DNA of 64,000 nt from Terana coerulea (Eukaryota > Basidiomycota > Agaricomycetes > Polyporales > Phanerochaetaceae). The stretch spans positions 558,001 through 622,000 of the forward strand of contig JAKOGH010000690.1 in the NCBI GenBank assembly GCA_024811115.1. The letters run 5' to 3'. The notes beneath the pieces were generated by a model. It saw only the letters and a program-made list of their open reading frames with translations. It searched no databases and was not told where the DNA came from. Positions 38,004 to 50,931 of the stretch are shown here, piece by piece (the first letter of the stretch is position 1; each line of letters begins with the position of its first letter). The translations under genes and the position numbers were made by a program.

Positions 38004-39162
38004 CTAGAACAAATCGGTGCTTGAAAGCTCCTCGTATTTCTTTGGCTTGATGTCCCTCGTCTGCTCTGCGACCTCTTTGTCAAACTCCCATGCATTCTTC
38101 AAGCCGACGTGCTAAATTGCATTTTGATTAGCAGTATAACTTCCCAAAGAGCACGTCAACGCACCTCGAAGAAGTCCTTGATCTGCCAACCGTCGCAGTT
38201 GTCTAGATCTGTGCCCTTCTCCTTCAACGCCTGGTAGCTCTTCTTCATCGCAATCGTCGCCGGAATGAAGCCCGTGCACGGGAAGATCGCCAGCTTGAAG
38301 CCCATATCCGTGCAGTCCTTCGTCGTGTGGTTGCCAGTCAGGCCGTTGGGCAGGATGTTGATCATGACCGGGTGTGGATGCAATGCCTTCACCAGCCGCT
38401 CGCACTCGTCGCGCGTGCGAGGCGACTCCATGAACGCGACGTCGGCGCCGGCGTCGCATGCGGCCTTCAGCCGCTTAACACCCTCCTCAAACGCCTCCTC
38501 TCCGGCGTTCTCGCCACCGTACATCGTCGCATTTCGGGCGTCTGTACGCGCGATGATGACGAAGTCGGGGTTGCGCCGCACTTTGACGGCGGCGACGATG
38601 CGCTCAAGGTACGTCTCCATGTCCACGACGTCCTTGCCAGCCAATTGCCCACACCGTTTCGCTTAGCGCACGGGCATCAGTATTTTTGCTGCATGCAACA
38701 ACCCCCAATGAACTCACGGAACGTCTGGTCCTCGATATGGCAGCCCGCGACACCGGCGGCCTCGTACAGTGCGATCGTCCGCGCGACATTCAGCGGGCCG
38801 CCGAAACCCGTGTCAGCGTCTGCGACAATAGGCACGTTGCTCACGCCGACCATCATTCGTGCCGTGTTCGCAAGCTCGTCGGCGGTGATGACGGACAGAT
38901 CTGCTTCGCCGATGACGGAGCCAGAAGCACCCGAGCCGGCGAGGTACAGGCAGTCGAAGCCGGCACTGTTCGCTAGGTGTGCCGATATTCCGTCGAATAC
39001 GCCCGGGCAGATTGTGCAGTGGTCTTGGTGGGACAAAATAATGATGTGAAGAGATGCAAAGTGTGTAGAAATCTGAAGCGTACCTTGTTTGATAAGCTCA
39101 CGCAGCCGCTTGGGCATGTTGTTCTTGAATGAAACAGGTAGCTCAGAGTTTTTCATTGCCAT
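38004..39162 (-). CDS. PEP mutase/isocitrate lyase superfamily enzyme
   Basis: A TIM-barrel C-C or P-C bond lyase. Motifs: ICPGVFDGISAHLANSAGFDCLYLAGSGAS, IVADADTGFGGPLNVARTI (metal-binding Asp), GCHIEDQTFPKRCGQLAGK and FVIIARTDAR, MESPRTRDECERL, MINILPNGLTG. The catalytic Cys loop reads KRCGQ; isocitrate and methylisocitrate lyases have K(K/R)CGH, so the His is a Gln here. Overall size and the MAMKNSELPVSF start fit the small fungal branch (oxaloacetate hydrolase/dimethylmalate lyase/PEP mutase-like) rather than true isocitrate lyase. Four introns; frame intact; ends SSTDLF then TAG. Substrate cannot be fixed from sequence. Confidence 0.82.
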
Positions 39163-39990
39163 TCTGGTGTTGCACTTGTTGTATTCTTGTGAACTGATGT
39201 TGGTGGAAGAGTCGCGAGCGGTCGTAGCGTCCGTTTGGTTCTACACTGATTCTATATATTGAATCTTTCTCAATCCTTACACCACAATGACATAAACTGT
39301 GGTGACATGGTTGTATTTTTAGCGGCGACGTAGTACTAGTTGTCATTGATGCTTTGACTTGCTTTGCCCATCCACTCCACCAATTTGCCACCAATCCCCC
39401 ACACAACCACGACGCGCCAATTAACGCGATCAGGTACCTGGGCATGTGACCGTGGTTAAGTCACGCAAATTGCCGAAGGCTAGCAAGCGCGCCATCATCC
39501 GGGCTCGGTCAGTCTCCTCAGCCTTTGCCGTTCGGAGGCTTGACCTTGATCGGTGGTAGTAAGTGTATCGTATTCTCGTGAGCCTTACAGTACTGAACAT
39601 GCACTATTCTGACTAGATGAGCAGCACACAATACCTATGACTGCAACGACGTCACAAAGCCAATGTTAGTGGAATAATTCTTGCTCCGAACAACGATGCC
39701 ATTTTTCAACGCGCTCACGGAGCACTGTCCAGCTAGGCTGTACCGCGCGTTTGTATCTTTGAGCATCAAATGGAACGTGAGAAATTGTAGGAGGCTGTGC
39801 TCACCCTACGGTGCTCAAATATCAGAGTCTACACGACTTATGTCATGATACCACATCCTGCCAGCCAGTGAGTGTCAAAGTCCAACAAGTTGGCTGTTCT
39901 CGTTCAGGACACTCTTTGGAACTCAACTTCCATGGTTGGTCGGGTGTCTTGTTTGGTTCTAGCTCCGGCTCATACTGAGATCATAGGCCG
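39163..39990. other. Intergenic, no gene seen
   Basis: Promoter side of the lyase gene and upstream of the DUF6535 gene. The first exon(s) of the DUF6535 protein may lie in the last 150 bases, but I cannot fix them. Confidence 0.4.
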
Positions 39991-42900
39991 CCGACAAGGA
40001 TCCTCCAGCTTGGTTCGTGAGCCTAGAAGAGCTCCTGCGAAAAAGCACTGCAGGCTCGGGCAGCACGCTTTCCGGATGGCCTGCCATAGAAGACTTTCTG
40101 CTCAAGCACGACGATACGTGGATCAGAGATTTTGTTGAAGATATTGACACTTTACTTGTCTTCGTGAGTACTCACGGTGCATTTAATATTCACTGGGCCG
40201 CGTTGATTATTTCCAAACCAGGCTGGTCTGTTCTCCGCAATTGTGACTGCCTTCGTCATCGCCACATTGCCCATGCTGCAAGAGGACAGTGCGAACACTA
40301 CAAATCAACTTATCGCCCTTGGAATCTCGCCTCAGCTTCGTGCCACGGCCTCGACGTCCGTGAATGAGACGCTCACATCGCTCCTGGATCCCTCACCATT
40401 TTCGCCTCCCACTTCCGCCGTGTCCATCAACATCCTATTCTTCCTCAGTCTCATGCTCAGTCTCGCCGCAGCTTTCCTGGGCATTGTCGCAAAACAATGG
40501 CTCCGCGAATATAAACGCTGGAACTCGCCTCTGGGCCTTTCGCGCGACAACGTGCTCATCCGCCAGGTCCGATTCGAGAGCTGGGAGGCCTGGAACGTCG
40601 ACGCAACAATCAGTGCAGTTCCTGCGTTACTCGAGCTTGGCATAATTCTCTTCCTTGCCGGCGTTGCGATTCTCGTGTGGACGTTAAACATCACCGTGGC
40701 GGTTGCGATCACAGTCGCTGTGGTTCTGTTCCTCGGATTGGTCTTGTTCATTACCGTCCTTCCGGTCTTCTTGAAGCGATGTCCGTATAGGTCGCCGACC
40801 GCGTGGGCCTTCGTTGCTGCAGCCGACTTTATTCAGCGTGCTGCAGGGTACGGACGCCGCGTTTGGCACGAACTCTGGTTCTGGCTCAAAGATGAAGTGG
40901 ACTGGAAAAATCTTCCTTTATTTGGATGGGAGGGCTCCAAACCGGCACACATCATGGACTGGACAATTACTTCACTCATCCTCGCTTTCTTTTACCTCCT
41001 AATCGCTCTCAAGGTGCTATACTCCGAGACCAGAAACGCATTTCAGGCGGCTACGTGGCCCAAACGTCAGGCGACGCAGTGGAGAGATCTGGACTTGAAG
41101 AATCTCATTATGGCTGAAGTTGTCAGGCCGGATGGAAAAGTCGAAGACGCAAAGCAAGCGGCAAAGCTGGACATCGCACGGGAGCGAACGGCCATTTCTC
41201 TAGACGGTGTGTTCCAGTCACCCCCGGACCCTCAGCATGTACGCGACGACGAGGCGGAAGCGCTGTTAGTGGATATCTCCAAGTCTAATACACTTTCTCG
41301 CGCCCTTGCATGGGTTCTAGAAGCCTCTCAAGAGCCGAGAATCACGAAGCTCATTGAAGATAGCATTATATCTATTCGCCCGCAGTACGCACCAAACCAG
41401 TTCGGCAAGGAGCATCCGCGCGATTCTGGGTCGGACTTGACAACCCCAAATAACCCTGACAACTACTCCGGCATTACAGCTACTATACAAGCCGTCCTTG
41501 GTTTCCAAGAGCAAACCTCGACACTACAACTCCGTCGTCCTGTCACAGTATTCTATGCAACGTTGCCATGGGACAATAGGTTCATCTTCGACCTGGTCGT
41601 ATCAGATCTCCATCGACTAGTTCGTACTGCAAGGTCAAACATAGATGCGACGGGGAGGGCCTCTTGTAGAGCCTATGAACTGCTCTGCGCTATCCGTGAC
41701 GCCAATTTGTATCGTAGACCCACAGATGCCAATAGCCCCACTTGGGGATGGTTGTCTGAGTCGATCAACGCTATCATAACGGACCGCGCCGGGACTTCAG
41801 ACAGTGGCCAATCGCTAAGATGGCATTCCAGCTTGCGCTATAAAGCATTCTGCTTGTCTGACTGCTTCAAGTTTGCTCTTATCAGAAGCGACGACCATAC
41901 AGGTTCGCAAAAACTGAGTGCGTAACTGGCCTTCGTTTGTGCAACAATATTTGACCTTTCTTTTGGGATGCAGCTTTATCATACGGGCATGGGTTTGAGT
42001 CAGCTTCCAATCTTGCCACTTTTGTTTCCGAATACTTCACGTATCACCTGGACACCTGGGACGCTGGTGACGTATCTATCTTTCTGGATGCCACAAGCTT
42101 ATGGATTCGCAACCGTCGCCCACCGTTCGATTCTCTACAAGAGACCATCAGTCGTATGATCGAGGTGTGGGAGCACGCTATGCAACATAGTTGGGATATC
42201 CTGGATACACGGCCGGACGGTAAGGAGACATGGTTCTCCATCATCCACGACCACATCCACGACGTGTCAAAATATTCGTCGGATCCACGCGGTGTGGCAG
42301 AGCTCGACCTCGCTTCTGCCTCTCATGCACACCATGGAACGCTCATACCACCAACGTTTGCTCGGCATGGACGAGCGCACCTGGGAGAGACTGCACAACT
42401 CACTGAGACGGGCACACGTCCAGGATGGGGGATGTCCAGTCTTCCCCGATTGCGAGTGGAAGTCGCACTTCTGCGGCAGCTGGCCTTATAGCCGGTGTCC
42501 GCTGCGGCAGCGCAAGCAAACCATCGGCCAAGCGGCGCCAGCGTCGGCCGTAGATGAGAGACACCGGGACGAAGCCACTGGCGCGACCTCGAAAGTCATT
42601 CCTGGTATCACTGTCAAAGCATACCCCTTCCAGCTGCCCACGCAAATTAACACCGCTACGGAACCCGATGGTAGTTCCTTACCTCAGGAGCAGCCTACTC
42701 GTTCCGCGCAGCTTTCCTCGATGAATGCGAATGGTGCCGCACCGGGAGCTTCACTAGTAAGGGGCAACGACATCGGACTTGCCCAGCTGAATAGCCCTAT
42801 CATGAATTCTGATACTCGCACGCCGAAAGAGCCGTTACATCCTGACGTTGCGCCAAAGCCTAGGAAGGGTGCCGCACGACTCAAGCAATCGAGGAGATTG

Positions 42901-43098
42901 GTGCTGGTTTCGCCGGAAGACGACCGTTCAGATCGTCTTGAGGCCAACGGTAGTGACAGACGGATAACGCCGCCTTGGGTAGGAGTGGATGAACCCGGTG
43001 CAGGCGAAGTGAAGCAGAAGGATATCTCGGTCGTTGGCTTGGGTACAGCGGATGGGTTGTCCGGACCGAGAGCCAGGGGCCGCCAGTCACTTGGATAA
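39991..43098 (+). CDS. DUF6535 membrane protein (copy A)
   Basis: Member of a membrane-protein family that I know from agaricomycete, especially polypore, genomes; function unknown. The N-terminal start is not resolved; the coding frame is clear from about 39,991 (DPPAWFVSLEELL), through GWPAIEDFLLKHDDTWIRDFVEDIDTLLVF, an intron, and AGLFSAIVTAFVIATLPM. Diagnostic core: FLSLMLSLAAAFLGIVAKQW, LREYKRWNSPLGLSRDNVLI, then PALLELGIILFLAGVAILVW and further helices. A long soluble half follows, with another intron (41,898-41,972) and the WDILDTRP...CEWKSHFCGSW stretch. A one-base shift is needed at about 42,290 to keep homology with copy B. Ends GPRARGRQSLG. Confidence 0.75.
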
Positions 43099-43405
43099 TG
43101 GCTACGAGACACTTATTTTCATGTAGATCTAGCGATTTCAATTACGGGTCTTGGCCAGCTCTGACATAGACAAGTCACTATAAGTATCTGCGCACCACTT
43201 CCGGGTCTCCGAGTCCTACTTAGTTCAAGTCAATTGTCGTCACTTAACTCCGTATAAAATGACGAGCTTTGACGAGTGCTGTCGGAAGCAAATCTTCACG
43301 TAGCGGCTGAAATAACCACTGTCATTGCAACTGGCGTTAAGTGATGTGTGCACAATTGAAGGAGAGACCTGCGACACTGACAGCGAGCTACACCAGGGAC
43401 TGTCG

Positions 43406-45330
43406 CTAAGAACACTTCATTTGATTGAGATTGTCAAAAGGGCCTGGAAGTTCGGAAGCCCGGCTTCAAGTGTCTTGCCTCGGGCTCGAATTTTGGCGTC
43501 TGCTCCTTTCGCGAGGACGCGTAACACGCGAACGACGGAGCTGTACGACACAGATAGTCCAAGACGGCTCAAAATGCGATATGATAACTGATGCGAGTTA
43601 CAGGTGAAAAGGATGGCGCCGACAAGGCGCTGAAAGTAATCCGCATTGCGATGCCGCACTTGCATCATGACTTGGACAATCACAGTGGCAATCTACTCAG
43701 GTATCAGCACAACAGTCTGAACGGCAGTAGTGTGACTTACAAGCCACGGATCCCAAACAGCGTTGAGTTCGTAGTCATCAACTGTATCGTTGTCATCTGC
43801 ATCGTCAGAGCCTGTGTCCGAGCTTGAGGCCGTCGGCTCACTGCTTGGAACCGCGACAGGTGCACCAGTTGTGTTGTCTTGAACTCTTGTCTCAAGTCTC
43901 TTTCGTGCATCATGATTTATTGCGGCAGTTGCCACAGAGGCGAATATAACAGGAGCTCGCTTCGCAATTTTGGCCTGGTTCTTGAAGGAGTCATACTCAA
44001 GTAGCGATTCCCATGTATATGGCTTCGGGGAAAATAAGAACGAGTGTTCGGAGGTGTCAGAGACAAGATCCTTGGCCTCAGAGTCAATAATATCGAGTAC
44101 GCATCCGACCGCCCAGTCTGCCATCGTATTTTGAGTCGTGAGCTGCCGGTCTAGTTCTGGTAAGGCTGCGAGATATCGAACGGAAGGACCGAGACCATGG
44201 CGAGCAATCGAAGGGTGCACCATATCGGTCTTCACGTGGCCTTGGAGCCGACGTGCATGAGGATGCGACCATATCAACTTGATTATATCCGCAGGTCGCG
44301 TCCCGGGATGTGTCCGACCTCCTACCCAGTAACTGAGCGAGCGAGCGACGCGGTTGGAAGGTGGCCGGCTTCAGCAGCTAGAAGTAAAGTCGCCAAGTAG
44401 TCGCCCAGAGAGGAGAAGCCACACTGTTCCAGACATCGAGAAGCCACCAGCAAGCGGTCGGAAGGATTCGTAGTAAGCCGATGCCAGTTCTTCTTATCCA
44501 ATTGGGATTGGTCCAGCGTGAAGGGGATGTCTTGGAATACACCGGAGCTGAATTGCTCTTCCAGCGTACTCGCAGAGGTTCCGGGGAGTTGCTGAGGCAT
44601 TGGGACCAGAATAGGCGTGGCTGGATGTGGACTATACATGCCGTAATGCATGTACGGTGACAGAGGGCTTGGTGGGGGATAATGGGCATAGCCAAGACCG
44701 GCCGAGTACGACGAGGGACTCAGAGGCATGAAGTATTGCTGAGGGGTTGCAGGCATAGAAGTAGGACTGGTACCGTTACCAGGATGCGTTCCAGAGGACC
44801 CAGGGGGCATCCAAAGACCAAGAGCAGGTCCGAATGGTGGGTAAGGAGCTGCTGGCCTGTTTTCACGAGACAGATTGTCTCTCGCATGACCGGCGTCCTC
44901 GAGAACTTCCATTGGCACACCAGACTCTTCGACATCATCTTCTACATCCATGGAGTCCTGCACTTCATCCTTGGAGGCGTCTGGGCGGTGTAGACCATCG
45001 TACATGCTTGGAGGCACGATCGGGTTGTGAAGGTGGGTAGACGAGTATGTATTGGGAAAAGGATATGCTGCCGCCTGCGTACTGTACATGAGGTGCCTGA
45101 GCAGGCGGTATCGAGAGAGGTGGAAGCAAAGCTCTGTAATAATGATCAGGCATAGCCCTATCGTCACTAGGTTCCATACGAGGAGGTCCGTCGGGCAAGG
45201 AGGGCGGTATGCGCGACATGAATGCGCGGGCGATGAGGTCGTGAGCAAAGCGCGCTTGCGAAATGAGGGCAAACCATTTCTGGCCGAGTTGCCGGATCAA
45301 ACTCCGAAAATCACCTAAGAAGAATGAGAT
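43406..45330 (-). pseudogene. DUF6589-like gene, apparently 5' part only
   Basis: Minus-strand coding stretches: a Pro-rich N-terminal part (PPSPLSPYMHYGMYSPHPA), then GVFQDIPFTLDQSQLDKKNWHRL, GYHRIPSDRLL-like and a helical block KTDMVHPSIARHGLGPSVRYLAAL, then MQVRHRNADYFQRLVGAILFTCNSHQLSYRILSRLGLSVSYSSVVRVL and FQALFDNLNQMK. The last two resemble the DUF6589 proteins of basidiomycetes, where a FYDNIN(R/Q)M segment is the beginning of the main domain. Here the frame stops right after NQMK, so most of the domain is missing. Frame changes (about 43,440 and 45,070) are also needed. DUF6589 genes are repeated in these genomes and often broken. Sits between the two DUF6535 genes on the opposite strand. 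Confidence 0.4.
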
Positions 45331-45955
45331 TCCGCGTCGGGGAGGCCCAGGTATCCGACGGGCGCTCCGAAACTCACTGATGATCCGTTGATGCGCTCCA
45401 GCTTGTGCGTCGGTGCGACCGACCAGTGCTTTCCAGTGCTTATTGAGTCACCCACGTATCTGTACATCCGCCTCCTCTCGACTATACTATGTATAGTAAC
45501 CTTCTTGCTGCTCGGCTTCAAGATATTTGTCGCAAGCTCAGAACGCCTATATATGCTAGAACGAATAGACAGCGCCCTCCTGCCAGGCTGGCGAACATGG
45601 ATAGCAAATTGCTGCTGAAGTAACAAACCACCACTGTCCGCTTTCCTACAACTATCATGGGCTCGCAGCTGCTGATTGATCGCTGGCCACAATGTGCAAA
45701 TGCATTCTAAAACGATGGTGATGTAGGTGTGGGATCGCCGTCTTCAAGCTGCAAGGCTGCGCTGCGAACCGCAAATGCTGTGCAGCCAAATGTTGCCCCA
45801 GTACTTCTTCGTGCAACACTCAGTCTGAGGCCAAACGTTCCGTATCGCTTCACATTTGGTCTGGTATGTCGGAGCAGCCCTCCGTCTCTCCCTTCACGGT
45901 GGGCTCTTGCGCTGTTATACGTGTACATTCGTAGCCTGATCTCACGCTTAGACCT
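45331..45955. other. Intergenic or unresolved 5' exon region of DUF6535 copy B
   Basis: An open stretch at 45,729-45,860 ending in a good donor (TCTG/GTATGTCG) could be an upstream exon of copy B, but no start codon is evident. Otherwise nothing seen. Confidence 0.3.
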
Positions 45956-48900
45956 CTGAACAGGGCTCGGCTCCTGGGTTAACCGAGTTTCTGGAGTCCC
46001 TCCGCAAAAGTGGGCCAGGGAAGACACTCTCGGGATGGGCAGGGATCGAAGATTTTCTGCTCAAGTATGACACGAGCTGGATACAGGACTTTGCAGACGA
46101 CATCGACACGTTGCTCGTATTTGTGAGTGCTCATTCTTTAGTTATGAACGCGAACAATGAATCACCGCCCCGCCACCAAGGCGGGTCTCTTCTCGGCTAT
46201 AGATACAGCCTTCGTGATTGCGACCTACCCGATGCTCCAGCCAGACGGCACTGACACTACCAACCAACTCGTCGCTCTCGGAATCTCTCCCCAACTTCGT
46301 GCGACGGCTTCTTCTGTTCTCAACACCGCACTGGCCTCCTTGCTAGACCCTTCCCCTTTTGCTGCTCCTACCTCCGCCATTTGGATCAATGTCTTGTTCT
46401 TTCTCAGCCTGATCTTCAGCCTCGCAGCCGCTTTCCTCGGCATCGTCGCGAAGCAATGGCTTCGTGAATATAAACGATGGAGCTTACCTATTGGAGCCCC
46501 GCGGGAGAACGTACTTATCCGCCAGATTCGAATCGAGGCCTGGGAAGTCTGGAATGTCGCTGCCACGATCAACTCCGTCCCCGCGTTGCTCGAACTTGGC
46601 ATGATTCTCTTCCTAATCGGCGTTGCCATCCTCCTATGGACTCTGAACACTATTGTGGCGATCATAATCACGGCCTTCGTTGCTGCATTCCTCAGCATTG
46701 TCTCTACCATCACTCTCCTCCCCGTCTTTCGCAAACGATGCCCGTACAAGTCACCTACGGCTTGGGTATTTGTCAGCATAGCAGACGTTTTGCGGCGTTT
46801 CATGGCGTACGGTTGCAGCGTTTACCGCAATACTCGGAGCTTCCTCTTTCAGCAGCGAAGTCAGGAGGTTGGTGTGGCTCGTACGGGCTTGAGCGCTGAG
46901 CTGCCCGAACCAAGCACTATGTACTCTCCCTCATTTCTCTGGCTACATCATGCGCAGGGGAACATGAAGAAGGTCACCCCTGGGAAGCCAAGGGTGTCGC
47001 CGCGCTCACTACATGCGGCAGTACGACATGCACTCAAGGCAAGCATTTGGCCGGCGCGACAGCTGAAGGAGTGGAGGCAGCGGGATCGGGAAAGTCTACT
47101 CATACTGCCAGTTGTGCTGTCAGGCGGGCAAGCGGAAAATGTGTGGGAAGCCGCCAAGACTGAGCTCGAGCGACAGTGCTCCGACACGGGACAAGATGAG
47201 GAGCTCGACCTCGACGAATCTGCGCCGGATGTCTCCGACGAAATGGTTCGCGCCCTGCTACTAGATGTCAAGGAGACTTCGATACTTTTCCACGCGCTCT
47301 CATGGGTTCAAGAAGCTTCGCAGGACCCGAGAGTCGTGAAGTATGTCGAGGAGAGCATAGGCGGGATCCACCCTGAACTCCCTGGAATGTCTGTTACGGA
47401 TACGGTGACTGTTAGGATGGTGTCTCTGTGGTCTGTAATCGCCTCCTTGGCGAACGACTACTCACGGCAACCCGAGCTGGCATTCACTCCTCTCTATGGC
47501 GGCATTGGATGTTTCAGCGGTGCCCACGCCGCTCGAGCCTCACTAGGCTGTCAACGCCAATGGGCATCGTTGGACAGCATCTTCGCTTTGCGCCGAAAGG
47601 AAAGCACGTTTAGGTCCGCCTTACTTGGACACGCCTCCCCATGGGACAACAAGTTCATCCTGCATCTTCTCACATCCCAATGTCAACAGGCACTTGCGCT
47701 TACCACATCTGACGGGCGAGAACTTTGGCGGCAACAGGAGAATCAGCGGGCAATCTCCTGCGGAGTCTATGAGCTGCTGTGCGCGATCAACGACATGCAA
47801 GCCTGCCTCCGGACTCATGCAGACAGCCTGAGTTGGGACTGGCTCTCGGACACCATCAACATGATCCTCATGGACATTGCTCGTCCTTCATCCGAAACAG
47901 TCGCCGCTACTTCAAAATGGATGCCGACAAAAGAGGTCCGGCGAAGATGTCCTCCAAGTCTGCGCCATCGAGCGCTCTGCGTCGCCTGGGAGTTCAGACT
48001 GACCGTGCATAGCAACAAGGAAGGGGACCATCGGCGCATCGGTAAGTTCAGCACACTTTATTATTTTCCAGGTTACTGAACCTGGTGCGTTTTACCTTAA
48101 GCTTTAGCGGCTGCGCCAGACGATGTCGAGAATATCAGGGACTCTGCCGACCACTTCGCAGCTTTCATCGTTCAATATTTTGATTACGATTTGGGCAAAT
48201 GGAGCTATGACGATGTGTACCTCTTCATTGAAGCCACCGGTCGATGGATCAAAAGCCTTCGTTCGACATCGCTACACCGTTCAGAGTCGCCGATTCTCGA
48301 GCGGATCCTCCAAGTGGTCACATACGCCTTGAAAAACCGCTGGGGAATACTGGAATATATCACTGGCACGGCTCACGATGAGCTATTTGCGGGCTCCTGG
48401 CTGTCAAACCTCTACGAGCGCATCGACCTCACGTTCACTATGGACGATCCTCAGGACGACCACGACCATGCGCCAGAGCTTATACACCTCATTTCCCTAG
48501 CCCATGTTATTCATGAATCGTATTACCGGGAGCGAACGGTAGCTGGAGACCGCGCGTGGCTGTGGCTACATGGACTACTTACGCTAACACATCAACAAGG
48601 GGTTGAATGTGGCCATATTGACTGCACTTGGAAATCACACCGCTGCGGCTTTGACGGTAACACCAGATGTTCATTGGAATATCACCACCATCGTCCTCGC
48701 AGATCGAGCACGCAAGCTCTCCATGGCGCCGTGGAAGAATGCGAACGTGAAATCGACCACCATTCAACTATCGCGCATCCGTTCGAAGCGGGTCTAGGAC
48801 TTTCTGAAGTTTTCGAACCGTACTCTCAATACGACTTCGCAGAGCATCCACTTGGTCACGATATTCTGGACAACCCCTTGGTATCCACCAACATCCTTAC

Positions 48901-49132
48901 CCATCTCGATCATTTTGGTGTTGTTAGGAAAGGGAGCGTATCCAGGCGCCGTGTGGGCGAGCTCAATGACGCTGCGAGCATCATTCCGGCGAACTCTTCG
49001 ATCCTTTCAAGTCGACCCTTGAGTATCATTGCTGAATCCTCAGACGACGAACACGATCAGGATGGGGCATCTGTAAGCTCTACGAATGCCATCGCCGACC
49101 ACAACTTGACCACGCAAGTGACGGGTCCTTAA
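45956..49132 (+). CDS. DUF6535 membrane protein (copy B)
   Basis: Paralog of copy A, same strand. Exon from the acceptor near 45,952: GSAPGLTEFLESLRKSGPGKTLSGWAG with EDFLLKYDTSWIQDFADDIDTLLVF, intron, AGLFSAIDTAFVIATYPMLQ. Core helices: FLSLIFSLAAAFLGIVAKQW, LREYKRWSLPIGAPRENVLI, PALLELGMILFLIGVAILLW. Long cytosolic-type half with ALSWVQEASQDPRVVKYVEESI and HASPWDNKFILHLLTSQ, an intron near 48,043-48,104, then FAAFIVQYFDYDLGKWSYDDV and CTWKSHRCGFDGNTRC, ending TQVTGP. The conserved VEDIDTLLVFAGLFSA-type junction argues against starting at the ATG at 46157, which lies in the intron. Frame intact in the main exon (46,180-48,040). Confidence 0.78.
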
Positions 49133-49301
49133 ACGATGGAGGTACGAATTCCACGGGGAGGGTTTACAAGCACTGGGACACTCTAGAGGACTTTGTATTT
49201 AACTATCAATACATCTGTAATAAGATTCCCCAAACGTTATCCACTCCGGTGTAATATTAACGACGAAAGGTGCACATAAGATTGACCTGTACATGCTTTC
49301 C

Positions 49302-50931
49302 TTACACTCCAGGCTGTGCCCACTCGTGCACTTTGACATGGTCTCCGACACGAAGGACACCGTTTCCAGCAGGAACGCCATTGGTGCCGAAACACGGCTT
49401 ATTCTCATTGGCCGGGTCAACACCCGTGCGGAACTTCATGAGGACCTTGTACGGGACGGCGGCATCACGGACGCCCGTGTGCATATCGACGTTCGGGAGC
49501 TGACACAACGGTGTAAGTTGTTATGACCTATATAGCAAGTCGAACACAACCCACTAGGCAACGCGCGCACCGCGAGACGAGCGTGATAGTACGCGACTCA
49601 TCGACGTCGCTGCTGCTCGTGTCGGAATGAAGAGAGATTTTCTGCCATGTGTCTTCAGTAAAGGGTACACCTGCTCCCTTGACGACGATATTTGGGCGGA
49701 ACCTGTGATTGACGGCCTTCACTTAAAGGGCGTCACACTGGACAGACAGAATATGAGACCTACCGCTCAATGGGAAAGTTCTCATCCTTCCATCGCTCAC
49801 GGTCCATTCCGCCGATCTTGCCCGGCTGGTCAGGACTAATCTTGGCCGCGTCACGTATGGCGGTCGACACGACCTCCAAGCTTTCCTCGCTAGCTACAAG
49901 GAGCGGATAGCCATCCTTCAGCCCACCGTCAATTTTAGTCTTCTTACGTGAAGGGAGTCGGCAGCACGCACTTGAAAAACGAAGCTCGCTTGCAGGTCTG
50001 GGAACGCCAGTGTCGGTGGGCACATCCTTGGTGTCGGGCCTTTCATGACAAGATGGACTTCCTTCCCAAGAAAATCGGACAGGACCTTGGAGGGCGACGG
50101 ATCGGTAGGGGACAGCGCCTTGCAGACATATGCGTCCATTTTGTACACCCCAAATAGCATACAGTTCTCAATTCTACGAAAGAGGCATTTTAATGAGTTT
50201 ATGAGCTGGAATATGAAGCAGAAACACAAACATTGCCCAGCTATTGAGAATGGCGGGAGTTGGGTCGATCGGAACCGAGAACGATTCGCCCGTAGGCACA
50301 GAGACCAAGAGGTTGCCTTTCGTAGGGAAGAGCTATCGTACTGAAGTTGGGGGTGGACGAGAACGAGCTATCGTGGAGTGGGGGCACAATGTGAATCGTC
50401 ACACGTCTTTCGTCCAAGTGTGAATAAGCGTACCTTGGGAACTTCGCGTGCAGTCAAAACCACATTCTTCTGTGCGTCAAGTATGGACCACTTCCTGTCA
50501 TTCTGTTCCGCAGACCAACAGTTGTCAGATTGTCGACGAGCTTACACGACACCAGCTTACCTCCAATCCTTGAGGGGTATATCGGACTTCCTGGGCAGAC
50601 GTGCCACGGCAACTCTAATGAAACACTCAGCCTTATTGGATGAGCGCTGCAGCAGACGAGAAACGCACCTTGATAGGATGGACCAGTAACTTAGTCACGC
50701 GGACTTCACCATTATCGACGTGCTTCACCACGCTTTGACCGACTTCGCTCCTAAGTTCAACTGTCTTCACATTCACCGCGGGGAATCCTACGATTTGACT
50801 ATAACTTCGCTCAGAATGGATATAAAACCACGGAGATGCACAAGGCATACCTTGAACCACCAGACCACGGGTATGACAACTGCAGCAGCCGTGAGTGCCC
50901 AAACCAACGACCCCTGCAGAAAGTTCTCCAT
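49302..50931 (-). CDS. MOSC-domain protein, mARC-like molybdenum enzyme
   Basis: Resembles the mitochondrial amidoxime-reducing component: an N-terminal membrane anchor (MENFLQGSLVWALTAAAVVI, ATG at 50929-50931), then the MOSC beta-barrel (VRVTKLLVHPIK, SCRGTSAQEVRYTPQGLE, WSILDAQKNVVLTAREVPK), and the MOSC domain (RFRPNIVVKGAGVPFTEDTW, CARC, LLPNVDMHTGVRD, VPYKVLMKFRTGVDP, KPCFGTNGVP, VRVGDHVKVHEW-like end). The CARC...VDxxTG site holds the Cys that binds molybdenum in mARC. It would reduce N-hydroxylated substrates with electrons from cytochrome b5. At least seven introns; the splice joining the anchor to FPAVNVKTVELRS is not perfectly in phase in my reading. Adjacent 3' end to DUF6535 copy B. 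Confidence 0.85.

Noticed and set aside
46157..46200. ATG at 46157 as the start of DUF6535 copy B
   Set aside because: It lies inside an intron; the conserved EDIDTLLVF/AGLFSA junction needs the upstream exon.
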